Source: Pascua guehoae (lineage: Eukaryota > Basidiomycota > Tremellomycetes > Trichosporonales > Trichosporonaceae). Taken from it: DNA of 64,000 bases. How positions within the stretch are numbered: position 1 is the stretch's first letter; each line of letters begins with the position of its first letter. The stretch spans positions 1,117,925 to 1,181,924 of the forward strand of contig BCJX01000009.1 in assembly GCA_001600415.1 (NCBI GenBank), given 5' to 3'. Shown one piece after another: positions 11,520 to 22,525 of the stretch. The position numbers and the translations under genes are program-made. The notes beneath the pieces were generated by a model that ran no database searches, was not told the DNA's origin, and saw nothing but the letters and a program-made list of their open reading frames with translations.

Positions 11520-13481
11520 ATGGCACCCGTCGGCCCCGGAATCACCATTGACTCGCCTCCCCCACAGTCGACACTCTTCTCGCACCTCGCGCTCGTCATC
11601 GGCCGGTGCAACCCGTGTCCACCTGCCGGATCGTCCGTGACGGTCACCACTGCCATCTCCCCGAACCTCACTTTTCCTGTGCACAGCCCGTCGGGCCGTT
11701 TCAAGGCTCTCGTCCCGCTCGCCCAAGGACAGAACACGTTCACCATTGCCTGCGGTCCTCACAGCACCCAGCACCATGTTACGTACCAGCCTCTTCCCAA
11801 CAACCGGCCCGTGAGCCTTGTGATTGTGGCAGGGCGCGACTCGCAGATGTGCTATGACGACACACAGCCGACCAACTGCGACGGCGCCATCAGGCGTCTG
11901 CGCATGGTCGCCTACATGTGGCAGGCGTATACGGCCGAGCAAATGATGCGCAACGGCTTTGGCCCGCGCACGTTCCAGTTTGAGGAAGAGTGGGGCGTCG
12001 ACACGACCATCCGCGGCGGACAGCAGGCCATGGTGGCAAAGGTCACGGTCGTGCGCAGCAAGTACTCTGTCGCCGAGATCCAGGACACGAACCGCGCTCA
12101 GCAGAACAAGTCGGCTGGCAAGCCCACGGGGCCCGGCTTGTACCAGATTGCGCGTGAGGCAGTCGAGGGTGCGCCCGAGTTCCGCGACCGGAAAAAGGAC
12201 GTGCAGGCCGCCTGTCTCATTCTGGACTCCACAAAGGCGAGCGACGGCCTGATTGTGGGCCATGCCGCACTCGGTGGCTCGGGGCTCGCCATCTTTGGTA
12301 GCCACACGACGTTTTCGTGGCCGTCGTGTATCGACGAGGTCGTCCCTGCGTTCCTCGACCAGCGGCCCGTTGACACGCGCTACTGTGGCATTGACTGCGA
12401 GGGCAAGACGTACGGGATGGCAGCCAACGTCGGCATTGGCGCCATGATGCACGAGGTCGGACACATGCTCGGGTGCCCCCACCAGACGTCGGGTGTAATG
12501 CTCAGGGATTATGTGCGCCTGCACAAGAGCTTTATTGCCGTCGACCCCGATGACAACAACGAGTGCGCGTGGCACCGTCTCGACGCGCTGCGCTTCGTAG
12601 GCTCCAACTCATTCACTGCACCTTGGGACCCGCCGCGCCCGCAGGCAACAGGTGGCATCCTAGTCACTGCATCGTCGACGGCGCTCGAGCTCAACACGCC
12701 CAATTCGCTCATCCTCGCGGTCGAGTACCGCAAGCCAGGCAAGGAGACGGCCGAGCCATGGGTCGACCTGTCCATGCAGCCTACGCAGCAGTATTCGATT
12801 CCTCGCAACAAACTCTCGGGCTTTGACCGTATCACCATCCTGGCCAACGACGGCGGCAAGCTCAACGACTTTCAGCTCGAGGGTATCTTCCCGCAGTCTG
12901 GCGCCGCGCTCCGTACACCTGGCTTTGGCCGCCAGAACGGCACCGCCGTCAGGGTGCAGGTCCCGCCCAACCTCAGCCTGATCCGCGTGCACGCCGGTGC
13001 GGCGCTGGACGGCATCGAGCTGCAGCCCGGCAACCTCCTCGTCGGCAAGCGCGGCGGCCGCCCGCACGACTTTGCCCTCCAGCCCGGAGAACAGGTTGTG
13101 GGCTTCAACGTCCGCCACGGAGCGTGGATGGACGGAATCCAGTTTGTCACCACCCACCGCGTGTCGCCCATGTTTGGCCGCGCCGACGGCGGCGGCCCCG
13201 GCGAGGCCCGCGTGCCCCCCGGGTACAGGTGGAGTGCGCTCTCGGGCCACGTCGGACAGTGGTGCAACGGCCTCGGGTTTGAGTTTGAGCCCGTCCAGTC
13301 CCAGAACTCCGGCGGTTACGCCCAGCAAGGCGGACAGCAGGCCCCGTTCCAGGGCGGCGGCCAGAGCGGTGCTCCTCCCCAGCCCGACTGGGAAGCGCGG
13401 CCGGGTGCGGGTGCCCAGCAATACGAGCAGGAAGGGCACCGTAACCGGCTCAAGGGCAAGCTTGAAAAGCTATTCCGCTAG
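11520..13481 (+). CDS. Putative zinc metallopeptidase with C-terminal jacalin-like domain (YIL108W type)
   Basis: 653 residues in one uninterrupted exon, unusual here because most neighbours are spliced. The zinc motif HEVGHMLGCPH (residues 311-321) gives three His ligands and catalytic Glu312. It is preceded by YCGIDCEGKTYGMAANVGIGAMM. The layout, an N-terminal beta domain, a central metallopeptidase and a C-terminal lectin-like repeat (VGKRGGRPHDF..., GAWMDGIQF, GYRWSALSGHVG), matches the fungal family of yeast YIL108W (696 residues). No signal peptide is visible, so it is probably cytosolic. The last 60 residues are Gln/Gly/Pro-rich. Substrate unknown. Confidence 0.88.
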   Translation: MAPVGPGITIDSPPPQSTLFSHLALVIGRCNPCPPAGSSVTVTTAISPNLTFPVHSPSGRFKALVPLAQGQNTFTIACGPHSTQHHVTYQPLPNNRPVSLVIVAGRDSQMCYDDTQPTNCDGAIRRLRMVAYMWQAYTAEQMMRNGFGPRTFQFEEEWGVDTTIRGGQQAMVAKVTVVRSKYSVAEIQDTNRAQQNKSAGKPTGPGLYQIAREAVEGAPEFRDRKKDVQAACLILDSTKASDGLIVGHAALGGSGLAIFGSHTTFSWPSCIDEVVPAFLDQRPVDTRYCGIDCEGKTYGMAANVGIGAMMHEVGHMLGCPHQTSGVMLRDYVRLHKSFIAVDPDDNNECAWHRLDALRFVGSNSFTAPWDPPRPQATGGILVTASSTALELNTPNSLILAVEYRKPGKETAEPWVDLSMQPTQQYSIPRNKLSGFDRITILANDGGKLNDFQLEGIFPQSGAALRTPGFGRQNGTAVRVQVPPNLSLIRVHAGAALDGIELQPGNLLVGKRGGRPHDFALQPGEQVVGFNVRHGAWMDGIQFVTTHRVSPMFGRADGGGPGEARVPPGYRWSALSGHVGQWCNGLGFEFEPVQSQNSGGYAQQGGQQAPFQGGGQSGAPPQPDWEARPGAGAQQYEQEGHRNRLKGKLEKLFR

Positions 13482-14346
13482 ACGGGGCATACGGCAGACC
13501 ACCGAGGCGCACAAGCCGTCAGTAAGCGTTGACGCTGGGAGGGCAAGTAAGCTGGAAACGGAGGCCCGCCCCCGGCGGGTATATGGCAGCGACGAGGTCT
13601 GTGACGTGCCGCCGACAATGTTTAAAGGAGACCCCATACATGTTTCTAGAAGATTGCTTCGTAGACGTCGAGCCGCACGGCTAGAGTATGTTGATACGAG
13701 CACATGATGATGAAGAAGACACGATATTATGATACTGGGACGAGCATACAGCGGCGGGGGAGAAGAGTCTGGAGTCGTGCTTCTTGGGCTGCTCAATTGC
13801 GTGCATCCTAACCTCTATGGACTGCACCACACCAGACTCTGACATATGCTTCCATGCTCACAGCAGGGACATTGCAACGGGCGAGTTTCGTTCTCGCCGA
13901 CAGAAACCACGAAGGCAACGTTCCGCATGCATTGAAAATCCAGCCGGAGCCAAGGGAGGTAAACAACCGACCAACTGCCGCCGGTAAAAGGGTCAGGGCC
14001 GGGACCGCCGGAGGGGGCCAACGCCGACCCAGTGCCCAAGTGACGTCGGTGAGTTTGGCACCTGGGCACCTGACAACAGGCTAAACGCAAGAAAAGCCCA
14101 CTCGACAGCCTCTCTCCCGTCTCCACCCCATCCATCGGCTCTTTGACGGCACTGCATGTCGAGGCACCACACACCGGCCTCACTGTAGGCGTTTAGACGT
14201 GCAACTTGTAACTGTACTCACCACTTGACACCACCCCCACCCCCACTCTCACCCTCACCACCACCCCTCACCACCAGCGTCACCCCTCACCACCGCCGTC
14301 ACCCCTCACCACCCCAACCACCCCCCCCCCCTCTCCAACACTTCCA
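13482..14346. other. Intergenic, metallopeptidase to dehydrogenase
   Basis: 865 bp with no supported gene. The last 120 bp (14225-14345) are a C/A-rich simple sequence of CACC and CCCC runs before the next start codon. Confidence 0.5.
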
Positions 14347-16418
14347 ATGTCATCAACAGCAGCCACCCCGCACCGCCCCAACCAATCCGCCTCGTCGGCG
14401 GCCCTCGCCTCGTCGTCAATCGGCACGGGCGCCCTCCAGATCCCCCGCCTCTTCGACGTCGCCGGGTGGGTCGCCGTCGTGACCGGCGGCGGGACGGGGC
14501 TGGGCCTCACCACCGCCGCGGCGCTCGCCGAGAATGGCGCACGGGTGTACATCTGCGGCCGGCGAAAGGAGCAGCTCGAGGCGGCGGCGCGCATGGCGAG
14601 TCCGAAGGAGGGGGCGGGGGAGGTTGTTGCGGTGCAGGCTGATGTGGCGACGAAGGAGGGCATTATGAGTGAGTATGAGTCGGGGTGGGGTGGGGTGTGA
14701 AGGGGCATGTTGTGGTGTGGGTGGGCGTGTTGTGGTGGGGGTGAACATGTTGTGGTGGGGGTAGGCGGATTGCACCATGTGTCGTGGATATGGCTTGGAA
14801 TGGAGCTGGAGAGCTGGGAGGGGTTGGAAGGGGGGAATGAGGGGGATGCCGCGAGAGCCGCCCGCGACACGCCCGCAGACTGGCACGCCCTTGCCGGCAG
14901 TTCCCGACTCGAGGCCAAGCTGCGGCGAGAGCGGGTGGGCTCATAGAGCCACACCCTCTCGGCGGGGACGCGTTCTCTGCAGCAAGGCGGGGACGCGTTC
15001 TCTGCAGCAAGGCGGGGACGCGTTCTCTGCAGCAAGGCGTCTCCATGCGTCTCCACGCGTTCTGCCCTCGGCGTGATCTTCATCAATGGCCATGGCCTGG
15101 AGCACGACTGCAGGAAGACTGCCCATATCCCAGCGGCCCCTCTGGCTCCATCACGGCAGCTCCAAGTGGATCGATACGGTGACTCCAACGACACCCGCGA
15201 GCCTGGACTATGAACGTTATCGCGCTCCGAGATGCCCCGCGCCGCGAGCATAATGACTGGATGGCGGCGGCACGTTTTGTGGAGGCGGTTGGAGACGTGA
15301 CAGAACCGTGGCTGCACGAGCTGAAAGCTCTTGCGACCTCAGCCCTCTGCAATTTCCACGAGACACCACTCCAGCCACGATACCCAGCTCGCAGTCTCGT
15401 CTCTCCATAACCGCCGAAATTGCTTCCCACCTAACCCCCAGAGCTCCGCACCGCCATCGAGGCCAAGGAAAAGTTCATCAACGTCCTCGTCAACAACCAC
15501 GGCGTCTCGCTCGAGCACGCCGACATTGACGGCGTCGAGCAGACGCCCGCCGCGCTCAGTGCGGAAATGTTTGAAAACGAGTCGTTTGACAACTGGCTCA
15601 ATGCGTACCGCATCAACACGGCGAGCTACTATTTCACCTCGTGGGCGTTCCTCCCGCTGCTCTGCGCGGCGCGTGATGTCGGCGGGTTCCCTGAGCCGGG
15701 CAATATTGTCAACATTTCGAGCATGTCGGGCATCACAGTCACGAGCCAGCGGGGTGAGTTTGGGTGGTGATCGAGTTTGAGGGTGGCACGGGCTGACAAA
15801 CAGGTCAATTCAGCTACAATGCGTCAAAGTGAGTTGGACGAGGTCTTTGATAAATCTGCGGTATTCGAGATTCTCTCACAACGTGGGCGCCATAGCGCCC
15901 CAAGAGATACTCGACTGCCGTCTCCCGACGTCTCCGACGGGCTGACAGACAGGGCCGCGACAATCTCCCTGAACGACCAGCTCGCGACAGAGTTTGCGCG
16001 CCGCAACCTCGGCGTGCGCGTCAACGCCATCTGCCCCGGATACTTTCCCTCTGTGCGTCTGCCTCCCGCTCTGGCATACCCACTTGCAACCCCTGGGTAC
16101 AACCCATGCCGTCACGTCCATCATGCATGCTGACACACTTTCTCCTCCAGGGCATGTCGGTCTTTTCGCCCGAGCAGATTGCGAGCAGCGACGAGAACCG
16201 CAAACAGTTCCGCACCCACATGGGTATTCCGTTTGCGCGCCCGGGTAACGCGGTCGACTATGCGCAGTGCATCTTTGGCGTCGTGACAAACCAGTACCAG
16301 ACCGGCTCGCACATTGTCATTGACGGAGGGTGGCTGCTGGAACAGCGTGAGTGCGACAACGTGGCGGATGTTTTCGGCGAGTGGCGCGGACGAGTGGCGC
16401 TAACGGGCAGAGTTCTGA
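14347..16418 (+). CDS. Short-chain dehydrogenase/reductase (3-oxoacyl reductase-like)
   Basis: NAD(P)-dependent oxidoreductase. Six exons: 14347-14668, 15442-15753, 15804-15828, 15953-16052, 16151-16346 and 16411-16418, 320 residues, all in phase. Seen: Rossmann motif TGGGTGLG (residues 46-53), NNHG (125-128), IVNISSMSG with the catalytic Ser, YNASK (Tyr216, Lys220), ICPGYF, and the end VIDGGWLLEQQF. The catalytic Tyr and Lys sit on the 25-nt third exon. The last exon carries only two codons and the stop. The first intron (773 bp) is long and contains a 25-bp x3 tandem repeat. The family includes rhamnolipid-type 3-oxoacyl reductases and sugar-alcohol dehydrogenases, so the substrate cannot be stated. 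Confidence 0.88.
14961..15035. repeat. 25-bp tandem repeat, 3 perfect copies, inside an intron
   Basis: Unit begins GGCGGGGACGCGTTCTCTGC and ends AGCAA, repeated exactly three times in intron 1 of the short-chain dehydrogenase. A degenerate fourth start (GGCGTCTCC) follows. Confidence 0.95.
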
Positions 16419-18507
16419 GCGAGGTGGGGAAGTATATTTCTAGAAGCAGGTGTGAGGTATGCCAAGACGATGAAGAATGCCTGTCGTGAGAGCGTTACTA
16501 GGAGTGGGTCGTGTTTCAGAGGAGGACGAGGTATTCATCAGAGGACGAGGACGAGCCAGCGTGGTCGATCAGGAGAGGCTCTTCATCCGGGAACGAGGCA
16601 ACCCAGAGTAGTGCTGCACGCCCGGGTGTGGCCCACAAGCCTTCAACAGCTTGGCACTAACTGACTGCTCCGTACATGCGTCCGACTCAACTGCTGGATA
16701 TCGAGCCCTTCATCGTCGCTCTCTCGAGGAGGCTTCATTTCACCAGTGTAACCAACAAAACCAGACAGCTGTTCCGTCAGACGACTGTCCCGCTGTCCAT
16801 ATCAGGCCACATGTTTGGCCGTCTCGACTGCCACGGTTCAAGGTCTGACTAGTCAAGCAGCGATGCTGTAGAGTGTGGGCTACCCCATCGTGGCCACACC
16901 AGCGTATCTTCCAGGACGATGACAGTTATCTGGTCTTGCGGACCATAATGCTGAGGGCTGAGGACGGTGTCCGACGGGCTAATGCGACAGCAATTCACAC
17001 GACAGGTGCTGCGGGTCTTTGCAGAGGCACTTCACACTACGCTACAGTACGGTCACGATACGAGGTTGACTGTCTAACGCTGCGTTGTGTTCCGCGGCCT
17101 AGAGCGACGCGAGTGAGCCGATGCGCACAATCACCGCTCGTTGTTATCACACCAGGGAACAGACGACAATCACGCCGAGGACCCAACGACAGATTCCAGT
17201 ATCGCGCGCTTGGACGAGATTGACAGGTACGAGTAGTATTGGCCAATCTTGAGGAGAGTCGGCGCAGACCCCCCTCCCTCCCGCGCGGTTACGATAAGCC
17301 TGCTGGCGTGGCACTTGTGGGGCAAAGTTTCGAGACCGATTCTTGGATCCTTGGCGCCCGTCGTCGGCCACTTTGCCGACTCCCCGTGCCAAGAAGATGC
17401 TGCAGTTAGATGCCACACGGGACCGATATTTACTCGCGCGCCGTGAAACATGTGCTACTCGTCGGATACTTTCGCAGAGATTGGCGTACTGACCATCTCG
17501 TATTATGTCTCTCTCTGTGCCGACGAATCTGCAGCAGAAAGGTAACTGGTACACAGACTACGACTACCTGGAGAAAGGCAGAACAACGTTGTGATGGCGC
17601 CATGGATGCAGTGTCCAACACGACTAGTGTCGGCTATTCCAACTGCCTGATTGTATTTTCGCGACAGGGCCGCATCAGTCTGTCCCTGTCGGCCTCTTCC
17701 GGCGCCGATAAGCCCATGCTCCCAGCGCGCGTCCGCATCTGCGGCCTCCGCGCATATCCCGCCAAGCATCATGTGCCCACTTTGGTGCCTTCCAATAGTA
17801 GCCAAGACCCTTTTCGGTCTGGCGCTCGTGGCGCATCACGCGGCACGCACAGGCGAGGTATGCGATGGCGACAGGTCACCCACATGAGCATGTGATCAAT
17901 CCAACTGGCTTGTAGCGCATATAGCTCGGTTCTCGTTGGGCCCCTCCCTCCGGGCTTGGGTCTGAAAGGTGAAGGATCAAAGGTGGCGTCTCGCCACCCC
18001 CTGTATGCCCAGTGGCCGCATTTGTTCTGTATCAGGATCCTCCGCGACGGGCCGCGTCTAGCCGGCGAATGGAGTGCAGGGCGCGTTAGTACAACTGAGT
18101 AGGTGCTCGAATCGGCGTATTCCATCTGCCTTGGCCGACCGTGCCCCGCGGCATATGGACGGTCCGTCACGAGCCCCAGTGCCGGATTTCCGATCACAGG
18201 CGGGGTCGTCCACCCGCTTCGACCGAAGGCCCCACGGCTGGCCCGCTGGACCCCTCCGAGCCCCTCTGCGTCTCTTGAACCCCGCCCATCCCCGCCCCTC
18301 CCCCTGGCTCTGGCATATACAATCGCTGGAGCGCACCTCTTGTATCGTTGCATCTTTTGGCATCGCTCACATCGCTCACATCGCATTTCGCTAGTGCAGT
18401 CTTCAACATCCAAACCTAACGGTAAACATTACTCTCTCTTCAGTTTCGCGCGCCACTTGTGGATATAACCGCCTCTGTGGATTACGAGACACGCGACACA
18501 AACAAAC
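16419..18507. other. Intergenic, no gene seen
   Basis: About 2.1 kb between two plus-strand genes. Frames up to about 200 codons exist but show no motif, splice logic or start context. The last 200 bp, with short pyrimidine tracts, is presumably the promoter and leader of the transporter gene. Confidence 0.5.
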
Positions 18508-21071
18508 ATGAACGCCGACGAGGAAAAGGCGGCGCAGGCGCAGTACGACCGCAAGAAGTCGCTGGGAGACACCATTGTCGCCAATGTTGCCGATAACGAG
18601 CTTGAGCGTGCCGAGGAGCTGATTGCAGCCGAGAATGAGTTTACGTGAGTTTTGATGGTGGCCATGGTGGTGTTTTTGGAGTCGAGGGTCCCGGTAGGGG
18701 TGAGGTGGCGTTTGTGATATCCGCACGCGACCTCCCCACGCGACCAAGTCGAGCCTCCGTGGAGAAGTCGGAGGCGACCCACAGGCCCCGCATCATGTCC
18801 CTGTACTTGTCGGCTAGCAACTAACGCCAGGCCGGAAGAGTTCAAGCGCCTCCGCCTCAAGTTTGACCTGTGAGTAACGCCCGCACGGGGCCGCATCGCT
18901 AGACAGTCGCTGACGAGCAGTATCCTCATGGTACGCTCTGGAGCATTAAGGCCCGCACACGGTGCCCAACTTCTAACCCCGCAGCCAATGCTCATGGTCC
19001 TGTACGGCCTCCAATTTAGCGACAAGACGTCCCTGTCCAGCGGCTCGGTGTTTGTGCGTTTCGTTCCCCCCGCGGCCCGTGTTTCGGATGGAAGAAGAAA
19101 TGACCGAAATCAGGCAATACTGACCCACAGGGCCTGCGCGAGGACACGCACCTGGTCGGAAACCAGTATGGCGACCTGACAACCTATTTCTGTGAGTCCG
19201 AGCGACGGTCGACAATGGGCGGTCAGTGCCGTGTGGCGGCGCCACCGCCCATCAGATGTCGGGCTCGCCCGTCTCCACTCGTCAGGTTGTACAACAACAC
19301 GACATTTTTGTTGCACCACCCAGTCCCAGTCCCAGTCCCAAACTCACACACAGACGTCGCGTACGCGGTCGCCCAGTACCCCATGGCGTGGGTCCTGCAG
19401 CACGTACCCCTCGGCCGCGGTCTGGCCGTCTGCGTCATTCTCTGGGGTGCCATGGTCATGATTCTCGGCGCGTGCAACGACTATGCGCAGCTCTCGGGCG
19501 TCCGTGTCCTGCTTGGCTGGTTTGAGGCCGTCGTCACGCCAGGATTCGTGAGTAGTGCATGAGCGCCGAGTGCGAATGCTGTGTTTGCGTAGAGGCACGA
19601 CTGACGCGACAGGCTATTTTCACCGCTTCGTGGTATCTCCGCAGCGAGCAGACTCTGTGAGTGGCAGAAACCGACAGGGGGTTTCGAGGCAAGGCTGACG
19701 GACAGGCGCCAGATGCTCTACTACTCGATGAGTGAGTGTTGCAGACTAACGTCTGGGCATATTCTGGCAGTGCCTTGCGGCTTGCACCAACCCTGCATTA
19801 ACCCTCCACTACACATCCCAACTAACCACCAGACTCATTCTTTGCCATCATCTTCGGCGTGGGCACCTACTACATTGCGCTGCACGCGCAGCAGAGCGGG
19901 GGCCTTGCGGCGTGGCGCGTCATCAACCTGTTCCTGGGCGGCACGACGGTGGGCATGGGCATCATCTTCCTCATCTTTGGCGGCACGCCCGACGAGGTGT
20001 GGTGGCTGTCGGCGCGTGAAAAGCGCATGGCCAAGGCACGCATCCTGTCCAACGGCACGGGCGGCGCGGGCAAGCACAGCTGGAACTGGTCCCAGGTCAA
20101 GGAATGCTTTGTCGACCCGCAGTACTGGTTCTGCATGGTCTACGGCCTGTCGGGCAACGTGCCCAACGGCGGTCTGACCACGTTCCAAAACCTCATCTTC
20201 AAGTCGTTTGGATTCACCTCGCTCGAGACCGTCCTCTACGGCCTGCCCATGTACGGCGTCACGTTTGGCTGCGTCATTACCTCGGCCATTCTCGTCACCT
20301 ACTTCCCCAAGTTGCGCTTCCCGATCGCCATCTTTGTCCAGATCTGCACGTTCATCGCACTCCTCTTTGCCGGCCTCTCGTCGGCGGATCGGTGGGCAAA
20401 GTGGGGCGTCTGGTTTATGAACCTCCTCTACTCGATCTCGACCTTTATTCTCGTCTGGCCCGTCATTTCCATCAACGTCGCGGGCCGCACGAAGAAGGTG
20501 AGTCGGCCCTGGGCCATGCGAGTCTACGACACCGGGCCACTACAAAATCATCCCTGGCGACACGCTGACACCTCACAGTCCTTCTTTGGCGCATCTTCCC
20601 TCTTTATGTACTGCTTTGGTAACATTATCGGTTCCCAGGTCTTCCGCCGTGAGTGCCCACTGCAGTTTATTCCCTCTATCGTACCCCCAAACACATCCAC
20701 AATCCCGCCACTCCCGACCGTTTCTCCCCCCTCCCCCCAAACTTGACCCTCCGAACCCCCACCCTTCCCCACTAACACCACCAGCCAACGACGCGCCACG
20801 CTACATCAAGGGCCTCGTCGTCTGCGCCGTCTTCATCGGCGTCAACATTGTCACCTTTATCGTGTGGTGGATGTACTACGTCCGCGAAAACCGCAAGCGC
20901 GACGAGGCCGAGGTTGCCTCGGGAATCACGGACGAGCAGCGCGAGCACGGCAACCGTGTCGCCGGCGAGACCGACTTGACCGACAGGCAGGTGAGTGGCA
21001 GCCGACACGAGGTGCAGCATGGTTCCAGAGGGCTGACAGTGCAGAATCCCCACTTCCGCTACCTGTGCTAA
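18508..21071 (+). CDS. MFS transporter, Dal5/allantoate permease (anion:cation symporter) type
   Basis: Plasma-membrane proton-coupled uptake of an organic anion; allantoate, nicotinate or similar by family. Twelve exons: 18508-18644, 18831-18869, 18921-18930, 18985-19053, 19131-19191, 19354-19547, 19613-19656, 19706-19731, 19833-20497, 20579-20648, 20785-20990 and 21045-21071, 515 residues. Exon 3 is a 10-nt micro-exon coding ILM. Family hallmarks seen: LQFSDKTSLSSGSVFGL, DTHLVGNQYGDLTTYFY, YPMAWVLQHVPLGRGL, RVLLGWFEAVVTPGF, and FGGTPDEVWWLSAREK between the two halves. A hydrophilic tail ends RQNPHFRYLC. About twelve hydrophobic segments can be counted. The acidic N-terminus (MNADEEKAAQ) is cytosolic. 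The substrate is not determined. Confidence 0.9.
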
Positions 21072-22525
21072 AAGTGGACTGGTGTTGGTTATGGCGAAAG
21101 GGTGGGCGATACGGCGGAAGCGCCGGCGTGTCCTGGGTGTGGGTTTGATGTCTTTATGATCGGTTTAATTGTAGGTGTCAGTTGTTGAGCCTGGATGAAA
21201 TCAGTTGGGTTTGTGGGATTGTGCGGGCTGTTTGGACATGATGGCGCCTTTGCCAGTCTGGTTCGGACCGACGATACAGGTGTCAGAAAAGTCATGAGAC
21301 TGCCGCATTAAGCTCGGCTGCGCACGGCGTGGCAGGACATGTGGGGTACAACAAGCAGGAAACAGCTGTGTGCCCCCTTGCCAAGCTCAGCACGTTGGTC
21401 TCGAGAGTGTCCAGGCCCAACTTAGATCGAGCTCACAGTGGCAGTCTCAAGACTTTGCCGACGCACCTGTACCCCCTGGGTTCAGTCGGCATTCGCAAGC
21501 CTGGTCTCCCAACCGCTCGTCAATCTTCTCGCCTGGATCATTTGGGCTTTGCTGGGCTCGTTGTTTGCTGTCCATGATGCCCTTCACGGGGGGGGCGGGG
21601 GGGGGGGGTNGGGGCGGGGAGTATAGCCAGTGCCAATCCCACATAACCCAACTGCGAGATCAAGAATGGTCCATGATGTTTCTCCTTTCTACAAGAGTCT
21701 GCCACATTGAACTCGGGTACACACGCTGTTCGGCCGGGCTATGAGCAGCAGTTCCAGGACATAACAGGCAGGAAACGGTATACAGTGCGATGTGTTTTAG
21801 TACCCTTGGACTGTTCCAGGAATGTCTAAGCTCAGGTGCTGGGAAGGCAGTCTCGCGACTTTCGGTACGTCCTGTGCCTGTAAATGCCACCTCCTTCCTG
21901 ACGTATGGATAAACCTGAAAGAAGTGGTATGATGGTTACAGGTGGCCGCTGTTGGCGGTCAATAGTCAATCTTGTCAGTGATAACGGCCTGGAAATGCAC
22001 TATTCATGTACTTACCCATGGGCATCGTAGGGTAAAAGGGGATCAAGGGCGGCGGTGAATTTTGACAAGAGCCTTGGCATTGCCACATTGAGATATTGCG
22101 CTGGTTGCAGGCCACATAGCATGGCGTGGCATGCATGCCTCTCACACGAATTTGTTCCCGAGGTCAATGGTGACAGTCTCGGGCCTTCAACCTTACGCGC
22201 GGAATCACCGAAGCAGCAGACAGGCGGGGTGGAGGTCGGAGTGGGTCATCACTTTACCGATCTCATGGCACCAGCCGAAGGACAGAATAGCAGACACCTG
22301 AAACACCTACCCGTACGCTGTGATGAGACATGGACTGCCCGTCACCCTGGACCAAGGGCCCACTAGCCCCCAAGCTTCTGCCATGCTCTCCCAGACGCCA
22401 TCCGAACGCCTCTGCAATGTCATTGTCAGGCCCCCTCACTATCATGACATAATGCATATGCTGCGCGGACACGGTTGAATTACAATCGGCAGAGTGGGGG
22501 GAGGCCGACAAGCCTTCTTTCAGGT
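21072..22525. other. Intergenic between convergent genes; diverged duplication
   Basis: 1.45 kb between the transporter (+) and the RRM gene (-). No gene. Two segments, about 21350-21485 and 21763-21885, resemble each other (shared blocks GCAGGAAAC, GGCAGTCTC and CCTGTA), suggesting an old tandem duplication. An unresolved base lies in a G run at 21610. Confidence 0.5.

Noticed and set aside
11499..12575. 358-codon minus-strand open frame
   Set aside because: Exactly antisense to the metallopeptidase, whose motifs are convincing on the plus strand.
14280..15317. 345-codon minus-strand open frame
   Set aside because: Antisense to the dehydrogenase's first exon and intron, with low-complexity composition from the repeat tract.
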